Below are positions 43,911 through 53,359 of a DNA stretch of 64,000 nucleotides, one piece after another. The stretch's first letter is position 1; the number at the start of each line of letters is the position of its first letter. Origin of the DNA: Actinomycetes bacterium (GTDB taxonomy: Bacteria; Actinomycetota; Acidimicrobiia; Acidimicrobiales; Ilumatobacteraceae); the NCBI GenBank assembly GCA_025356335.1, contig JANXUF010000119.1, positions 78,391 to 142,390 on the forward strand. Direction: 5' to 3'. The notes beneath the pieces are model-generated. The model was not told where the DNA came from. It did not search any database and was given only the letters and a program-made list of their open reading frames with translations. Both the position numbers and the translations under genes were made by a program.

Positions 43911-46855
43911 ACCGGCCGCACGGTCCGTTGATCGAGGACGACGAGGTCGCGCAGATCGTCCGTCGACAGCTCGCTGAGCCACGTCTCTCCGGTGGTGCCG
44001 ATAACGGCGTCGGCGAGCGCACGTTTGTCGTTGATCAATCCGTCGACACGTTCTTCGATCGTGCCCTGGCAGACCAGCTTGTGGACGAAGACCGACCGCT
44101 GCTGGCCGATGCGCCAGGCGCGGTCGGTCGCCTGATCTTCCACCGCCGGGTTCCACCAACGGTCGTAGTGCACGACGCGTGACGCTGCGGTGAGATTGAG
44201 CCCGGTGCCACCGGCCTTCAACGAGACGATGAGCAACGGCGACGGTGCATCGCCCGATTGGAACGCCTGCACCATCTTCTGCCGCCCGGTCTTCGAAACG
44301 CCACCGTGCAGGAACGGGACCTGTTCACCGAAGCGTTGGCCGAGGTGTTCCTGGAGCAGGAGGCCCATCTGGCGGAACTGGGTGAAGATCAGCGCCTGTT
44401 CACCGGCGTCGTGCAGATCGGCGAGCAACTCGTCGAGCCGTGCGAGTTTGCCGGAGCGCCCGCTGAGGCGTGAACCGTCGCCGAGGGCGTGCGCCGGATG
44501 GTTGCAGATCTGTTTGAGGCGCGTGATCGCCGCCAGCACGAGGCCGCGTCGACGCATGCCGGTCTCCTGTTCGGCGTCACGGAGCAGTTGATCGACGACG
44601 CCCTGGTACATGCTCGCCTGTTCCCTGGTGAGCGTCGCCCAGGCGACCTGCTCGACCTTGTCAGGCAGGTCTGGCACGAGCGAGCGGTCCGCCTTCGTCC
44701 TACGCAGGAGGAATGGCGACGTCATCTGCCGCAGGGCAGCGGCGGCGACGAGATCGTGGTCGCGTTCGATCGGTGCGCCGTACTGTTTGCGGAACTGCGT
44801 CTGGTTGCCGAGCAGTCCGGGAGTCACGACGGACATGATCGACCACAGTTCGCTGAGGCGGTTCTCGACGGGGGTGCCGGTCAGCGCGAGGTGCTGTTCG
44901 GCCGGCAGCCGGCGAATCGCCTTGGCCATCGCCGTCTCCGGGTTCTTGATCGCCTGTGCCTCGTCGAGCACGACGGTCGACCAACGGACCTGTTCGAGCA
45001 CGTCGATGTCTCTGGTGGCGATGTGGTAGGTCGTGAGGACGATGTCGTTGGCGGCGACGGCATGGGTGAACATCTCGGCATCCGAGCGGGTCGAGCCGTG
45101 ATGGACCATCACCCGCATCAGCGGCGTGAAGCGTGCAGCCTCCGATTCCCAGTTGTGGACGACCGACAACGGACAGATCACCAGGTGCGGTCCGTCGAGT
45201 CCGGCGAGGTGGGCAAGCGTCGTCGGCGTCTTACCGAGTCCCATGTCGTCGGCGAGGCAACCGCCGAGTCCGACAGTGCGCAGGAACTGGAGCCAGCCGA
45301 GACCGCGGAGCTGATAGGGCCGCAGGATTGCCGTGAAGCCAGGAGGTGGAACACCATCGTGCAGCGTCGCGTCCGGCAAGCCACCGAGCAGTTCTCCGAG
45401 CCAGCCATCGGCATGGATGACCGATTCGCTCGCCGAGCCGTCGACATCGAACATCGCGTCGACGGCCGCGGCAGTTTCGGCGGCATCCAATTCGCTCGCC
45501 AACCTGACGAGTTCCAGTGTCGACATCTCGCCGTGCTGTTGGCGATGTTCGGCAAGGTTGGCGAGCGCACGCCTGGCCTCCGCCCGATCGATCTGGATCC
45601 AGCGCCCGCCGATCTCGATCAGGTTGGCCCCGGATTCTGCGGCTCGCTGCAGACTCTTCTCGTCGATCGGGGTGTCGTCGACGACCATCTGCCAGCTGAC
45701 GATCGCCTTGGCGTTGAACTTGCCGGAGCCTGCACCCTGCGGCTGGGCGACGCCCTTGGCACTCGGCCTGCGGCGCGCCAGGCTGTCAGGGGCGATGACT
45801 TCGATACCGAGGTCTGTCAGCGTGTCGAGTGCCTCGAGCGTCGCTGCTGCGGCGTCCAGGTCGATACCGCGATCGGGGTCTTCGAGCCAATCCGCGAGCC
45901 AGATTGCGTTGCGGCGCAGGTTGGCGATCGCCAGATCGATGCACGTCGTCAGTACACGGATATGGCGATCGTCGGCAACGAGTTCGTACGCCAGCGGTGT
46001 CAGCAGTTCGGCATCGGCTCTGGCGCACCAGCGCTGGCGGTTGTCGGTGTCGAACACTTCGAGCCTCAGCGGCCAGGCGCCGTCCGGCTCCTCCGGTAAC
46101 GCAAGCCGGAGTCTGGCGCGAAGGATCGGCTCGCCGCTCGCCCGGCGATGAGCTTCGTCCAACAGCACCGCCAGACGCTGAGCGGCCTCGTGCAATTCGC
46201 CTTCGAGGCGAAATGTCGAGTCGGGCGTACTGAGCGCTTTGGCGACATGTCGCAGCGCGCGTGCCATCGGTCTGCGGGTATCGGCGACGTCGATACGCCA
46301 TCCGCTGTATTGCAGATCAGAGCGTGCAAGCGAGTCGACGAAGGTGTTGACGACCTCGACACTGACATCGGGCTGTTCAGGGTTGCCGGCAACGACCGCA
46401 GGCGGCATCGCTGCGCCGAGCAGATCGTCGATCTCGGCGGCGTCGGAGCGCAGCATCTGCCACGAAGCCCGCCACAGTCCACCGTCATCCGTGAGCGTCG
46501 GCAGCATGCGGCCGGCCCGTACGAGTTGCGCAGCGACGATATAGGCAGCGCCGAACCAGGCGATCGACGGCGAGACGCCGTCCGTCAACGTGCCGAGTTC
46601 GCCGAGTGCGGCGATCGAAGCGGAATCGAGGTATTGGCACATGACCTGCTGGGGACCATCCGGCAGCGTCAGACGCACGACGCGGGTCGCTCCCATCTGC
46701 ATCTGGGCGCGGCGGGGGAGTGTCGCTGCGAGGGTGCCATAGAGGTTGGATCCGTAGACCCCTCTGCCCGGCTGCCACGCAGCGACCGCGCCGTCGAGCC
46801 ACGACATCTGCAAACCGGGCAGAGGATCGCCGGACGGCGGACGGCGACTTACCAC
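43907..46855 (-). CDS. SNF2-family DNA-dependent ATPase/helicase
   Basis: A 982-residue protein. Residues about 1-450 are an accessory N-terminal region. The SNF2 ATPase core follows with DDMGLGKTPTTL (Walker A), VVLDEAQAIKNP (motif II), TGTPVENRLSELWSI (motif III), LKAGGTGLNLTAA (motif V) and DRAWRIGQQ (motif VI). It belongs to the bacterial HepA/SWI2 type, remodelling DNA-protein complexes such as stalled RNA polymerase or repair intermediates. GTG 46855 is chosen; ATG 46807 is an alternative. It overlaps the SWIM gene downstream. Confidence 0.9.
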   Translation of the reverse strand: MVSRRPPSGDPLPGLQMSWLDGAVAAWQPGRGVYGSNLYGTLAATLPRRAQMQMGATRVVRLTLPDGPQQVMCQYLDSASIAALGELGTLTDGVSPSIAWFGAAYIVAAQLVRAGRMLPTLTDDGGLWRASWQMLRSDAAEIDDLLGAAMPPAVVAGNPEQPDVSVEVVNTFVDSLARSDLQYSGWRIDVADTRRPMARALRHVAKALSTPDSTFRLEGELHEAAQRLAVLLDEAHRRASGEPILRARLRLALPEEPDGAWPLRLEVFDTDNRQRWCARADAELLTPLAYELVADDRHIRVLTTCIDLAIANLRRNAIWLADWLEDPDRGIDLDAAAATLEALDTLTDLGIEVIAPDSLARRRPSAKGVAQPQGAGSGKFNAKAIVSWQMVVDDTPIDEKSLQRAAESGANLIEIGGRWIQIDRAEARRALANLAEHRQQHGEMSTLELVRLASELDAAETAAAVDAMFDVDGSASESVIHADGWLGELLGGLPDATLHDGVPPPGFTAILRPYQLRGLGWLQFLRTVGLGGCLADDMGLGKTPTTLAHLAGLDGPHLVICPLSVVHNWESEAARFTPLMRVMVHHGSTRSDAEMFTHAVAANDIVLTTYHIATRDIDVLEQVRWSTVVLDEAQAIKNPETAMAKAIRRLPAEQHLALTGTPVENRLSELWSIMSVVTPGLLGNQTQFRKQYGAPIERDHDLVAAAALRQMTSPFLLRRTKADRSLVPDLPDKVEQVAWATLTREQASMYQGVVDQLLRDAEQETGMRRRGLVLAAITRLKQICNHPAHALGDGSRLSGRSGKLARLDELLADLHDAGEQALIFTQFRQMGLLLQEHLGQRFGEQVPFLHGGVSKTGRQKMVQAFQSGDAPSPLLIVSLKAGGTGLNLTAASRVVHYDRWWNPAVEDQATDRAWRIGQQRSVFVHKLVCQGTIEERVDGLINDKRALADAVIGTTGETWLSELSTDDLRDLVVLDQRTVRPV

Positions 46856-46918
46856 AGTCCCAAGTGTAAGGAACGGGTGTGGCAGAGTCGTTCCACTCGC
46901 CTTCGAGAGGGGATTCCG

Positions 46919-47950
46919 ATGTTCGAATTCGTACCGCTGCCAGCACAGCCGGCAGGAATCGCCTGGCCGACAACGCAGTGGCCGACGGGCCATCTCGCCG
47001 ACGATGTCGACAGTGACGCCGTGAACGCGTCGATCGATCGCTTGATGACGCAATCACCCGACCTCGGGCTGACGCTCGCCGTCGCCGTTGTTCATCGAGG
47101 GCGCCTCGTCGCCGAAGCATATGGCCCCGACACGGATGCGGACACCACGTTGATCTCGTGGTCGATGGCCAAGAGCGTGACGCATGCGCTCGTCGGGATC
47201 CTCGTCGGTGACGGCCTGATCGACGTCAGCGCGCCGGTTGCGGTGCCGGAATGGGCGGACGATGCACGGGCGCGGATCACGCTGCAGCACCTACTGAACA
47301 TGCGCGACGGGCTCGATTTCAAGGAGGACTATGTCGACGCCGGCGTCTCCGACGTCATCGAGATGCTCTTCGGTTCCGGCGTCCACGACCACGCCGCCTA
47401 CGCCGCTGCACGACAGCCGGCACATGAGCCCGGCGAGGTCTGGAACTACTCGTCAGGCACGACGAACATCATCAGCAGACTCGTCGGCGATGTCGTCGGT
47501 GGCGGCCGAACGGCGATGGAGTCGTTCATGCGCGAACGACTGCTCGATCCGATCGGGATGTCGTCGGCGAGCCCGAGATTCGACGACGCAGGAACATTCG
47601 TCGGGTCCAGCTATCTGTATGCAACGGCTCGCGACTTCGCCAGGTTCGGCTACCTGTATCTGCGCGACGGTGTGTGGGACGGACGGCGGATCGTGCCGGC
47701 TGGATGGGTCGATCACGCGCGAACGTGGACGGCCACCGACCCGGAGGACGGGGTCGGTTACGGAGCGCACTGGTGGCTGTGGGCCGATCAACCGGGCTCG
47801 CTCGCCTGTCATGGCTACGAGGGGCAGTACATCGTCGTCTGCCCGCAGAAGGATCTCGTCGTCGTGCGTCTCGGCAAGTCGCCGTCTGACCTCGGCGACG
47901 GGGTGTTCCAACAGCTCCGAACGATCGTCGACGCCTTTCCGTCAGGCTGA
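46919..47950 (+). CDS. Beta-lactamase-fold serine hydrolase
   Basis: A 343-residue penicillin-binding-like hydrolase. The active-site tetrad S-M-A-K is in ISWSMAKS, the YSS-type second motif in WNYSSGTTN, and the third in the HGYEGQY region. There is no signal peptide, so it is probably cytoplasmic. Likely an esterase or amidase on small substrates. GAGAGGGGA lies shortly upstream of ATG 46919, a good ribosome site. It is divergent from the SNF2 gene, 63 bp apart. Confidence 0.87.
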   Translation: MFEFVPLPAQPAGIAWPTTQWPTGHLADDVDSDAVNASIDRLMTQSPDLGLTLAVAVVHRGRLVAEAYGPDTDADTTLISWSMAKSVTHALVGILVGDGLIDVSAPVAVPEWADDARARITLQHLLNMRDGLDFKEDYVDAGVSDVIEMLFGSGVHDHAAYAAARQPAHEPGEVWNYSSGTTNIISRLVGDVVGGGRTAMESFMRERLLDPIGMSSASPRFDDAGTFVGSSYLYATARDFARFGYLYLRDGVWDGRRIVPAGWVDHARTWTATDPEDGVGYGAHWWLWADQPGSLACHGYEGQYIVVCPQKDLVVVRLGKSPSDLGDGVFQQLRTIVDAFPSG

Positions 47951-48079
47951 GCAACGGTTCGACAACCGCTGAGCAACGGACGATTCGGTCGCGCGTCGGC
48001 CCGTCCGAGCGCATGTGCGAAGACGACAATATTGGTCGATTGCTGCAATTCGTGCCGCGGATCGGCTATCAAGGGAGGC

Positions 48080-49357
48080 GTGACCGAAGAGACGGAGCCG
48101 GCCTCGGCGGACGAGGAGCCCGTCAAACGGCGCGTCCCCTGGCCGGTCATCCGCGGCACCGTCAAGGTGATGATCGTCATCCTGGTGCTGTACTTCGTGG
48201 CGCCAGGGGCGATTTCCGGCTTCCGCAATGCGCTGCACAAACTGACGACGTTGAACCCGGCGTTTCTCGGTGCCGGCTTTGCCCTCGAACTCTCGGCACT
48301 CCTCTGCTACTCGCTGTTGACGCTCGCGGCGCTGCCCCCCGGATCGATCACGACGACTCGTCTGTTCAGGATCCAGTTGTCGACCAAGGCGCTCAGCAAC
48401 GTGATGCCAGGCGGCAGCGCAGCGAGTTCGGCGCTCGGCTACCGTCTGATCACGTTGTCGGGTGTGCAGGGTGCCGATACCGGTTTCGCGCTGGCAACCG
48501 TCGGTCTCGGTTCGGCGGTCGTACTCAACCTGATTCTGCTGGCGACACTCGCCGTCTCGATCCCGATCCACGGTGTCAATGCCGGCTACGGAAAGGCTGC
48601 GCTGATCGGCGTCATCTTGATCGGGCTCTTTGCGCTGCTCGTCGTCGGGCTCGTCAAAGGTCAGGCGCGCTCGGAGAAGATCGTCAGGGCGTTGGCCAGC
48701 CGGCTCCGTTTCCAGCCGGACAAAGCGGTGACGACGATCCGCCACATGGTCGTGCGGATGCGCGAGTTCTTCGACGACCGTCAACTGCTCCGGAGGGTGC
48801 TGGTGTGGGCGGTCGCCAACTGGGTGCTCGACGCAGCGGCGATGTGGGTGTTCCTCAGGGCGTTCGGCGCGTCGTTGTCGATCGACGGTCTGCTCGTCGC
48901 CTTCTGCCTCGGCAACGTTGCCGGTGTCATCCCGTTGACCCCAGGCGGTATCGGCATCGTCGACGCCGTGCTGGTCTCGACCTCGATCGGTTTCGGTGCG
49001 ACGCCCGTGCAGGCGGCGCTCGGAGTGGCGAGCTACCGGTTGGCGCAGTACTGGTTGCCGATCATGCTCGGTGCCGGTTGCTATCTGAGTTTGCGCGTCG
49101 GGCCATGGTCGATCGAGAACCGTCTGGCATTGCTGAAGCTCAGGGACGAGGCCAAGACCATGGCGGAGGACGACACGAGTGGTCTCGAGTGGGCCTCGAA
49201 ATACGGTGCCAAGCCGGTCGCGCCGATGCAGCAGACGGTGCCAGGAGATGTGCTGATCGCCCCCAAGCCAGTGGTGCGCGAGGAGTTGCACGAAGCGTCT
49301 CGTCAAGAGTCGCCTGAAGAGTCGCGTGAGGAAACGCATCACGACTCTCGCGAGTAG
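48080..49357 (+). CDS. UPF0104/lysylphosphatidylglycerol synthase-type membrane protein
   Basis: A 425-residue integral membrane protein with about eight spans. It has the conserved LSTKALSNVMPGGSAASSALGYRL and GNVAGVIPLTPGGIGIVDAVL blocks typical of UPF0104 (LPG_synthase_TM/AglD-like) proteins. Full MprF enzymes add a cytosolic lysyl-transfer domain, absent here, so it is probably a lipid flippase or transporter-like part. The C-terminus is a charged Glu/Ser/His tail with internal repeats (EESREETHH). GTG 48080 follows GGGAGG very closely; TTG 48032 is possible. Confidence 0.82.
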   Translation: MTEETEPASADEEPVKRRVPWPVIRGTVKVMIVILVLYFVAPGAISGFRNALHKLTTLNPAFLGAGFALELSALLCYSLLTLAALPPGSITTTRLFRIQLSTKALSNVMPGGSAASSALGYRLITLSGVQGADTGFALATVGLGSAVVLNLILLATLAVSIPIHGVNAGYGKAALIGVILIGLFALLVVGLVKGQARSEKIVRALASRLRFQPDKAVTTIRHMVVRMREFFDDRQLLRRVLVWAVANWVLDAAAMWVFLRAFGASLSIDGLLVAFCLGNVAGVIPLTPGGIGIVDAVLVSTSIGFGATPVQAALGVASYRLAQYWLPIMLGAGCYLSLRVGPWSIENRLALLKLRDEAKTMAEDDTSGLEWASKYGAKPVAPMQQTVPGDVLIAPKPVVREELHEASRQESPEESREETHHDSRE

Positions 49358-49368
49358 CGTCACGATGC

Positions 49369-49989
49369 ATGAGCGACACTTCTCCTGCTGCCCCGACCGC
49401 CGCTGCTGCCCCGACCGCCGCTGCTGCTGCGCCGACCGCTGCGGCTGGGTTCGTCGGCGCCAACGGCGATCTCGCCGCCCACAGTTACGAGCGACCGTTC
49501 GGACGTTGTCTCGAGGACTTCGTCGTCGGGGACATCTACAAGCACTGGCCCGGCAAGACGATCACCGAATACGACGACCATCTGTTCTGCATGATCACGA
49601 TGAATCATCATCCGCTGCACACCAACGACTACTTCGCCGCCCAGAGCGTGCAGGGTCGCAACGTCGTCGTCGGCAACCTCGTGTATTCGCTCGTGCTCGG
49701 CATGAGCGTGCCGGATGTCAGCGGTGCAGCGATCGCCAACCTCGAGGTCGAGACGTTGCAGCACAAGTTCCCGACCTTCCACGGCGACACGATCCACGCC
49801 GAGACTCGGGTGCTCGATGTCCAGCCTTCGAAGTCGCGGACCGACCGTGGCATCGTCACCGTCGAGTCGAAGGGCTTCAACCAGGACGGCAAAGAGGTCT
49901 GCTACTTCCGTCGCAAGGTGATGGTGTGGAAGCGCGAGTTCGCCCCCTCCCGGGTTCGTCCGTACGACGGCCTCGACGTGTGGAGCTGA
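49369..49989 (+). CDS. MaoC-family (R)-hydratase
   Basis: A 206-residue hot-dog-fold hydratase. After a low-complexity Ala/Pro/Thr extension (residues about 6-26), the MaoC domain shows FVVGDIYKHWPGKTITEYDDHLFCMITMNHHPLHTND, whose Asp/His pair is catalytic, and the FPTFHGDTIHAETRV block. It resembles mesaconyl-CoA/methylmalyl-CoA hydratases of the ethylmalonyl-CoA and related pathways, which fits the CitE-like lyases at 36-38 kb. It begins 11 bp after the UPF0104 gene. Confidence 0.87.
   Translation: MSDTSPAAPTAAAAPTAAAAAPTAAAGFVGANGDLAAHSYERPFGRCLEDFVVGDIYKHWPGKTITEYDDHLFCMITMNHHPLHTNDYFAAQSVQGRNVVVGNLVYSLVLGMSVPDVSGAAIANLEVETLQHKFPTFHGDTIHAETRVLDVQPSKSRTDRGIVTVESKGFNQDGKEVCYFRRKVMVWKREFAPSRVRPYDGLDVWS
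49387..49446. repeat. Tandem 18-nt repeat in the MaoC gene
   Basis: About three units of a GCCCCGACCGCCGCTGCT-type sequence, the third degenerate, encode the Ala/Pro/Thr extension of the MaoC protein. In-frame expansion or contraction would change the extension by six residues without disrupting the enzyme. Confidence 0.7.
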
Positions 49990-50019
49990 CCGACTTCCTT
50001 GGTCGAACCGCACGATGCG

Positions 50020-50874
50020 ATGGTCGACGCTGTGCTCTCGTGGGGGCTGCCGCAGCTGCGCGATCTGCCGTGGCGGCGGACCCGCGATCCGTGGGCAATC
50101 CTCGTTGCCGAGGTGATGCTGCAGCAGACGCAGGTGTCGCGCGTGCTGGCGAAATATGCAGCATTCCTGCAAGCGTTTCCGGCACCCGCTGACTGTTCGA
50201 CTGCTGCGCTCGGCGAGGTACTGCAACGGTGGAGCGGGCTCGGTTACCCGCGCCGTGCACGCAACCTGCATCTCGCGGCGCGCATCATCACCCAACGATT
50301 CGACGGCGTGTTCCCCCGATCGGTCGACGAGTTGCTTCAACTTCCCGGCGTCGGGTCGTATACCGCCAGGGCGATCGCTGTCTTCGCCTTCGAGTTGCCG
50401 GAAGCGGTCGTCGACACCAACATCGCGCGCCTCCTTGCGCGGGTCAGTGGCCGGCGTCTGACACCGAAGTCCGCTCAGGCCGTTGCCGACGAACTGGTTC
50501 CGGCGGAAGAATCGTGGGCGTGGAACCAGGTGCTGATGGATCTCGGTGCCGCACGCTGTCGACCCAAGCCGCTGTGCGACGACTGCCCTGCTGCGCCGTG
50601 GTGCACGTGGTCGTTGAACGGTCGGCCATCACCCGATCCGGCGATCGGCAGTGCCGGTGTCAGTACTGCCCAATCCGCCTTCGAGGGCTCTGACCGCCAG
50701 GCACGGGGCAAGCTGATCGCCAGGCTCGTCGGTGGACAACTCGCCGTCACCGGTGCGGCGGCGGTGATGGATGTCGAGGAACGACGTGCAGCCGTCCTCG
50801 TCGATGCGCTGATCGCCGAAGGTCTGATCGCCAGGTCCACGGCAGATCGCGGTGACTACCTGCACCTGCCATAG
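50020..50874 (+). CDS. mutY: A/G-specific adenine glycosylase
   Basis: A 284-residue MutY that excises adenine mispaired with 8-oxoguanine. Visible features: catalytic Glu in EVMLQQTQV, the helix-hairpin-helix LPGVGSYTARAI, catalytic Asp in VDTNIARLL and the Fe-S cysteines C-x5-C-x2-C-x5-C (usually C-x6 in the first gap, so one residue shorter here). The C-terminal part looks like a helical DNA-binding tail rather than a NUDIX 8-oxoG domain, as in several actinobacterial MutYs. TTG 49999 is an alternative start. Confidence 0.92.
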   Translation: MVDAVLSWGLPQLRDLPWRRTRDPWAILVAEVMLQQTQVSRVLAKYAAFLQAFPAPADCSTAALGEVLQRWSGLGYPRRARNLHLAARIITQRFDGVFPRSVDELLQLPGVGSYTARAIAVFAFELPEAVVDTNIARLLARVSGRRLTPKSAQAVADELVPAEESWAWNQVLMDLGAARCRPKPLCDDCPAAPWCTWSLNGRPSPDPAIGSAGVSTAQSAFEGSDRQARGKLIARLVGGQLAVTGAAAVMDVEERRAAVLVDALIAEGLIARSTADRGDYLHLP

Positions 50875-50926
50875 GACTTCGTCGGGTGGGGGACGGGTCG
50901 ACGCACACAGGGGTGGCGCCGTCGGT

Positions 50927-51817
50927 TCAGCCGGGCGGCGAGGTGAGGAACCCGACAATGCGGTCGTTCACGAAGTCAGGTCGTTCGAGCTGGAGGAAAT
51001 GGCCGGCGCCGGCCACGATCTCGACGGTGACGTTCGCCGGGGCGGTCGCTCTTGCCGCTTCTGCAACCTCGGAGCCGACGCATCCGTCGTCGGCGCCGTG
51101 GAGGTACAGCGTCGGCTGCGACGGCATCTCGCCTACGCCCGCCTGGATCGTCGCCAGTTCCGGGTCCTGGTATCCGTCGCCGAGCGTCGCCCGGTAGTAG
51201 CCGAGCGCAGCCGCCAGATTCGCCGGGTCGTGCAGCGCAGCGCGCACCAGGGCGACGTCGTCAGCCGCCGCATAACCCGGAGACCATTGCGCCCAGAGCA
51301 TCGAGATGAAGGCGAAGTCGTTCGCCGGCACGACGAGATCGGCGAGGAAGTGCTGGAAGAAGAACATGTACCAGGAGCGCTGCACTTGTTCGAGGTTGGT
51401 GACGAATGCCGTTCCCATCGCGCTGCCGGGAGGCACAGCCAGGCCGACGACCTTTGACCATCGCTGCGGCTCGGCATTCGCCGCTCCCCACGTCGCCATC
51501 GCACCCCAGTCGTGGCCGATGATGACGGCACCGGGGTCGCCGCCGAGGACGTCGTGCAGGGCGTTGGCATCAGTGCTCAGAGCGGCTGTCTGATAACGAC
51601 CGTCCGGTGGCACGGACGTCGGGGCGTAGCCACGCATGAATGGTGCAACGGCGTGGAACCCAGCGTCGGCGAGACGGGGCAGCAGGTGCCGCCATGTCTG
51701 CGCGGTGTCCGGAAAGCCGTGGAGGCACAGAGCGAGCGGGCCCGTCCCGGCTTCGAGCAGACCGAAGTCGACGCCGTTGGCGGTGACGGTGCTGGTGGTG
51801 ATCGACGCGACTGGCAT
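50927..51817 (-). CDS. Alpha/beta-hydrolase (epoxide hydrolase/haloalkane dehalogenase-like)
   Basis: A 296-residue alpha/beta-hydrolase. HGFPDTAQTW carries the oxyanion HG, IIGHDWGAMATW has nucleophile Asp in HDWGA, YLHGADDGCVG holds the acid residue, and GAGHFLQLERPDFV the catalytic His. The HDWGA nucleophile indicates an epoxide hydrolase or dehalogenase-type mechanism. Substrate unknown. ATG 51817 precedes the first beta strand; ATGs at 51832 and 51850 are alternatives. Divergent from the MBL gene at 51900. Confidence 0.88.
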   Translation of the reverse strand: MPVASITTSTVTANGVDFGLLEAGTGPLALCLHGFPDTAQTWRHLLPRLADAGFHAVAPFMRGYAPTSVPPDGRYQTAALSTDANALHDVLGGDPGAVIIGHDWGAMATWGAANAEPQRWSKVVGLAVPPGSAMGTAFVTNLEQVQRSWYMFFFQHFLADLVVPANDFAFISMLWAQWSPGYAAADDVALVRAALHDPANLAAALGYYRATLGDGYQDPELATIQAGVGEMPSQPTLYLHGADDGCVGSEVAEAARATAPANVTVEIVAGAGHFLQLERPDFVNDRIVGFLTSPPG

Positions 51818-51899
51818 CGGGGGACGGTACATCGGTGCGACGAACATCACAGTACGGAGGTGTGGACAACATCGGACGCGGTCCGTAGCGTTAGCTCCC

Positions 51900-52763
51900 T
51901 TGGGGGGTTCAACTGCTACCAGTCTCGCCTTTTACGGGGTCCGCGGATCGACGCCCTGTGACAGCGAAGAGGTTCGTCGCTACGGCGGCAACACGTCCTG
52001 TGTGGTGTTGCAGATCGGCGAGGAGCCACCGATCATCTTCGACCTCGGCACCGGTCTGCGGTACTTCGGCAGGACCCAACCGAGGGACGGTTCCTTCAGG
52101 GGAACGTGTCTGCTCAGCCATCTGCACTGGGATCACACCCAGGGTCTCCCGTTCTTCACGCCGATCCTCGAAGCCGGTTCACGGCTCGACGTCTACGCCC
52201 CGATCCAGGAGGACGGCAGGCCGGTCGTCGAGGCGCTCGGCGCCTTCATCCAGCCTCCGCACTTTCCTATCTCGATCGAACACCTGCCAGGAACGTTGCG
52301 CTTCCACGACATCAGCGATTGTGACTTTCCGGTGGGTTCGGCGATCGTCCGCTCCCGCCTGATCCCGCACGTCGGCAACACCCTCGGGTACCGCGTCGAC
52401 GTCGGGGACGCAAGCGTCGCATACCTGTCCGACCATCAGCAACCGTACGACGGATCGTTCTCGATCACCAACAGCGCCAGAGAACTCGTCGAGGGTGTCG
52501 ATGTGCTCGTTCACGATGCGCAGTTCACCGCCGACGAATTCGAGCGCAAATGCACGTGGGGCCACTGCACCGTCGACTACGCGGTCTGGCTGGCCGTCGA
52601 GTGCGGAGTCAAGAAGCTGGTGCTGTTCCATCACGACCCGACGCGCACCGACGACGCCATCGACAAACTCGCGGCACGCGCCAGCGAGTTGGCCAAAGAC
52701 AGTGACGTCAGCATCGTCGCCGCCCGCGAAGGCCTCGTTATCTCCCTCGCCAGCACGATCTGA
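51900..52763 (+). CDS. Metallo-beta-lactamase-fold protein (PhnP-like phosphodiesterase group)
   Basis: About 287 residues from TTG 51900, the only good start before the fold begins (LAFYGVRGSTPCDS). The N-terminal GVRGSTP and GGNTSCVVLQ, the metal site LSHLHWDHTQGLPFF and the later SDHQ and VHDAQFT with HHDP match PhnP/cyclic phosphodiesterase-like MBL proteins. It probably hydrolyses a phosphodiester or cyclic nucleotide. Its start is 82 bp from the divergent alpha/beta-hydrolase. Confidence 0.82.
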   Translation: MGGSTATSLAFYGVRGSTPCDSEEVRRYGGNTSCVVLQIGEEPPIIFDLGTGLRYFGRTQPRDGSFRGTCLLSHLHWDHTQGLPFFTPILEAGSRLDVYAPIQEDGRPVVEALGAFIQPPHFPISIEHLPGTLRFHDISDCDFPVGSAIVRSRLIPHVGNTLGYRVDVGDASVAYLSDHQQPYDGSFSITNSARELVEGVDVLVHDAQFTADEFERKCTWGHCTVDYAVWLAVECGVKKLVLFHHDPTRTDDAIDKLAARASELAKDSDVSIVAAREGLVISLASTI

Positions 52764-52816
52764 CGAACGGGCTGCAGGCATCCAGTGGGTCACTGCCCGT
52801 AATAGTGTCGGTTGCG

Positions 52817-53305
52817 ATGAGCATCGACAGCGCGAACTATCGACAAGTACTCGGCCACTTCCCGACGGGCGTGACCGTGATCACCGGGATGGACACCGAG
52901 GGCCAGCCCAGCGGCCTGACGATCGGCTCGTTCACCTCGGTCTCGCTCGATCCTCCGCTCGTCGGCTTCCTCCCGGCGCTGACATCGAGGAGTTGGCCGG
53001 CGATACAGCCGAGCGGTGCCTTCTGCGTCAACGTTCTCGGCCACGACCAGGCGGATCTCTGCTGGCGTTTCGCCAAGGAGTCCGAGGGCCGCTACGCCGA
53101 CCTCGATTGGACCCCAGGACCGACCGGTTCGCCGGTGCTCGCCGGCGTCGCCGCGTGGATCGATTGTACGATCGAACAGGTCTACGAGATGGGTGACCAT
53201 CTGTTCGTCCTCGGAAGGGTGCAGGAGATGGCCCATGCCGACGAGGTCGCCAACGCCATGGTCTTCTTCCGGGGCAAGGTCGGCGGGTTCGGCATCCTCG
53301 GCTGA
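52817..53305 (+). CDS. Flavin reductase-like domain protein
   Basis: A 162-residue FMN-binding split-barrel protein (VLGHFPTGVTVIT, GLTIGSFTSVSLDPPLVGF, FCVNVL). This family reduces free flavin with NAD(P)H for two-component monooxygenases, or binds FMN tightly. No partner monooxygenase is adjacent. ATG 52817 (MSIDSANYR) is preferred; GTG 52805 is in frame upstream. Confidence 0.88.
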   Translation: MSIDSANYRQVLGHFPTGVTVITGMDTEGQPSGLTIGSFTSVSLDPPLVGFLPALTSRSWPAIQPSGAFCVNVLGHDQADLCWRFAKESEGRYADLDWTPGPTGSPVLAGVAAWIDCTIEQVYEMGDHLFVLGRVQEMAHADEVANAMVFFRGKVGGFGILG

Positions 53306-53359
53306 CGCAACCATCGACTGCCGCCCGAAACGTCTCGCTCTGTCGTGGCGAACGAGACT

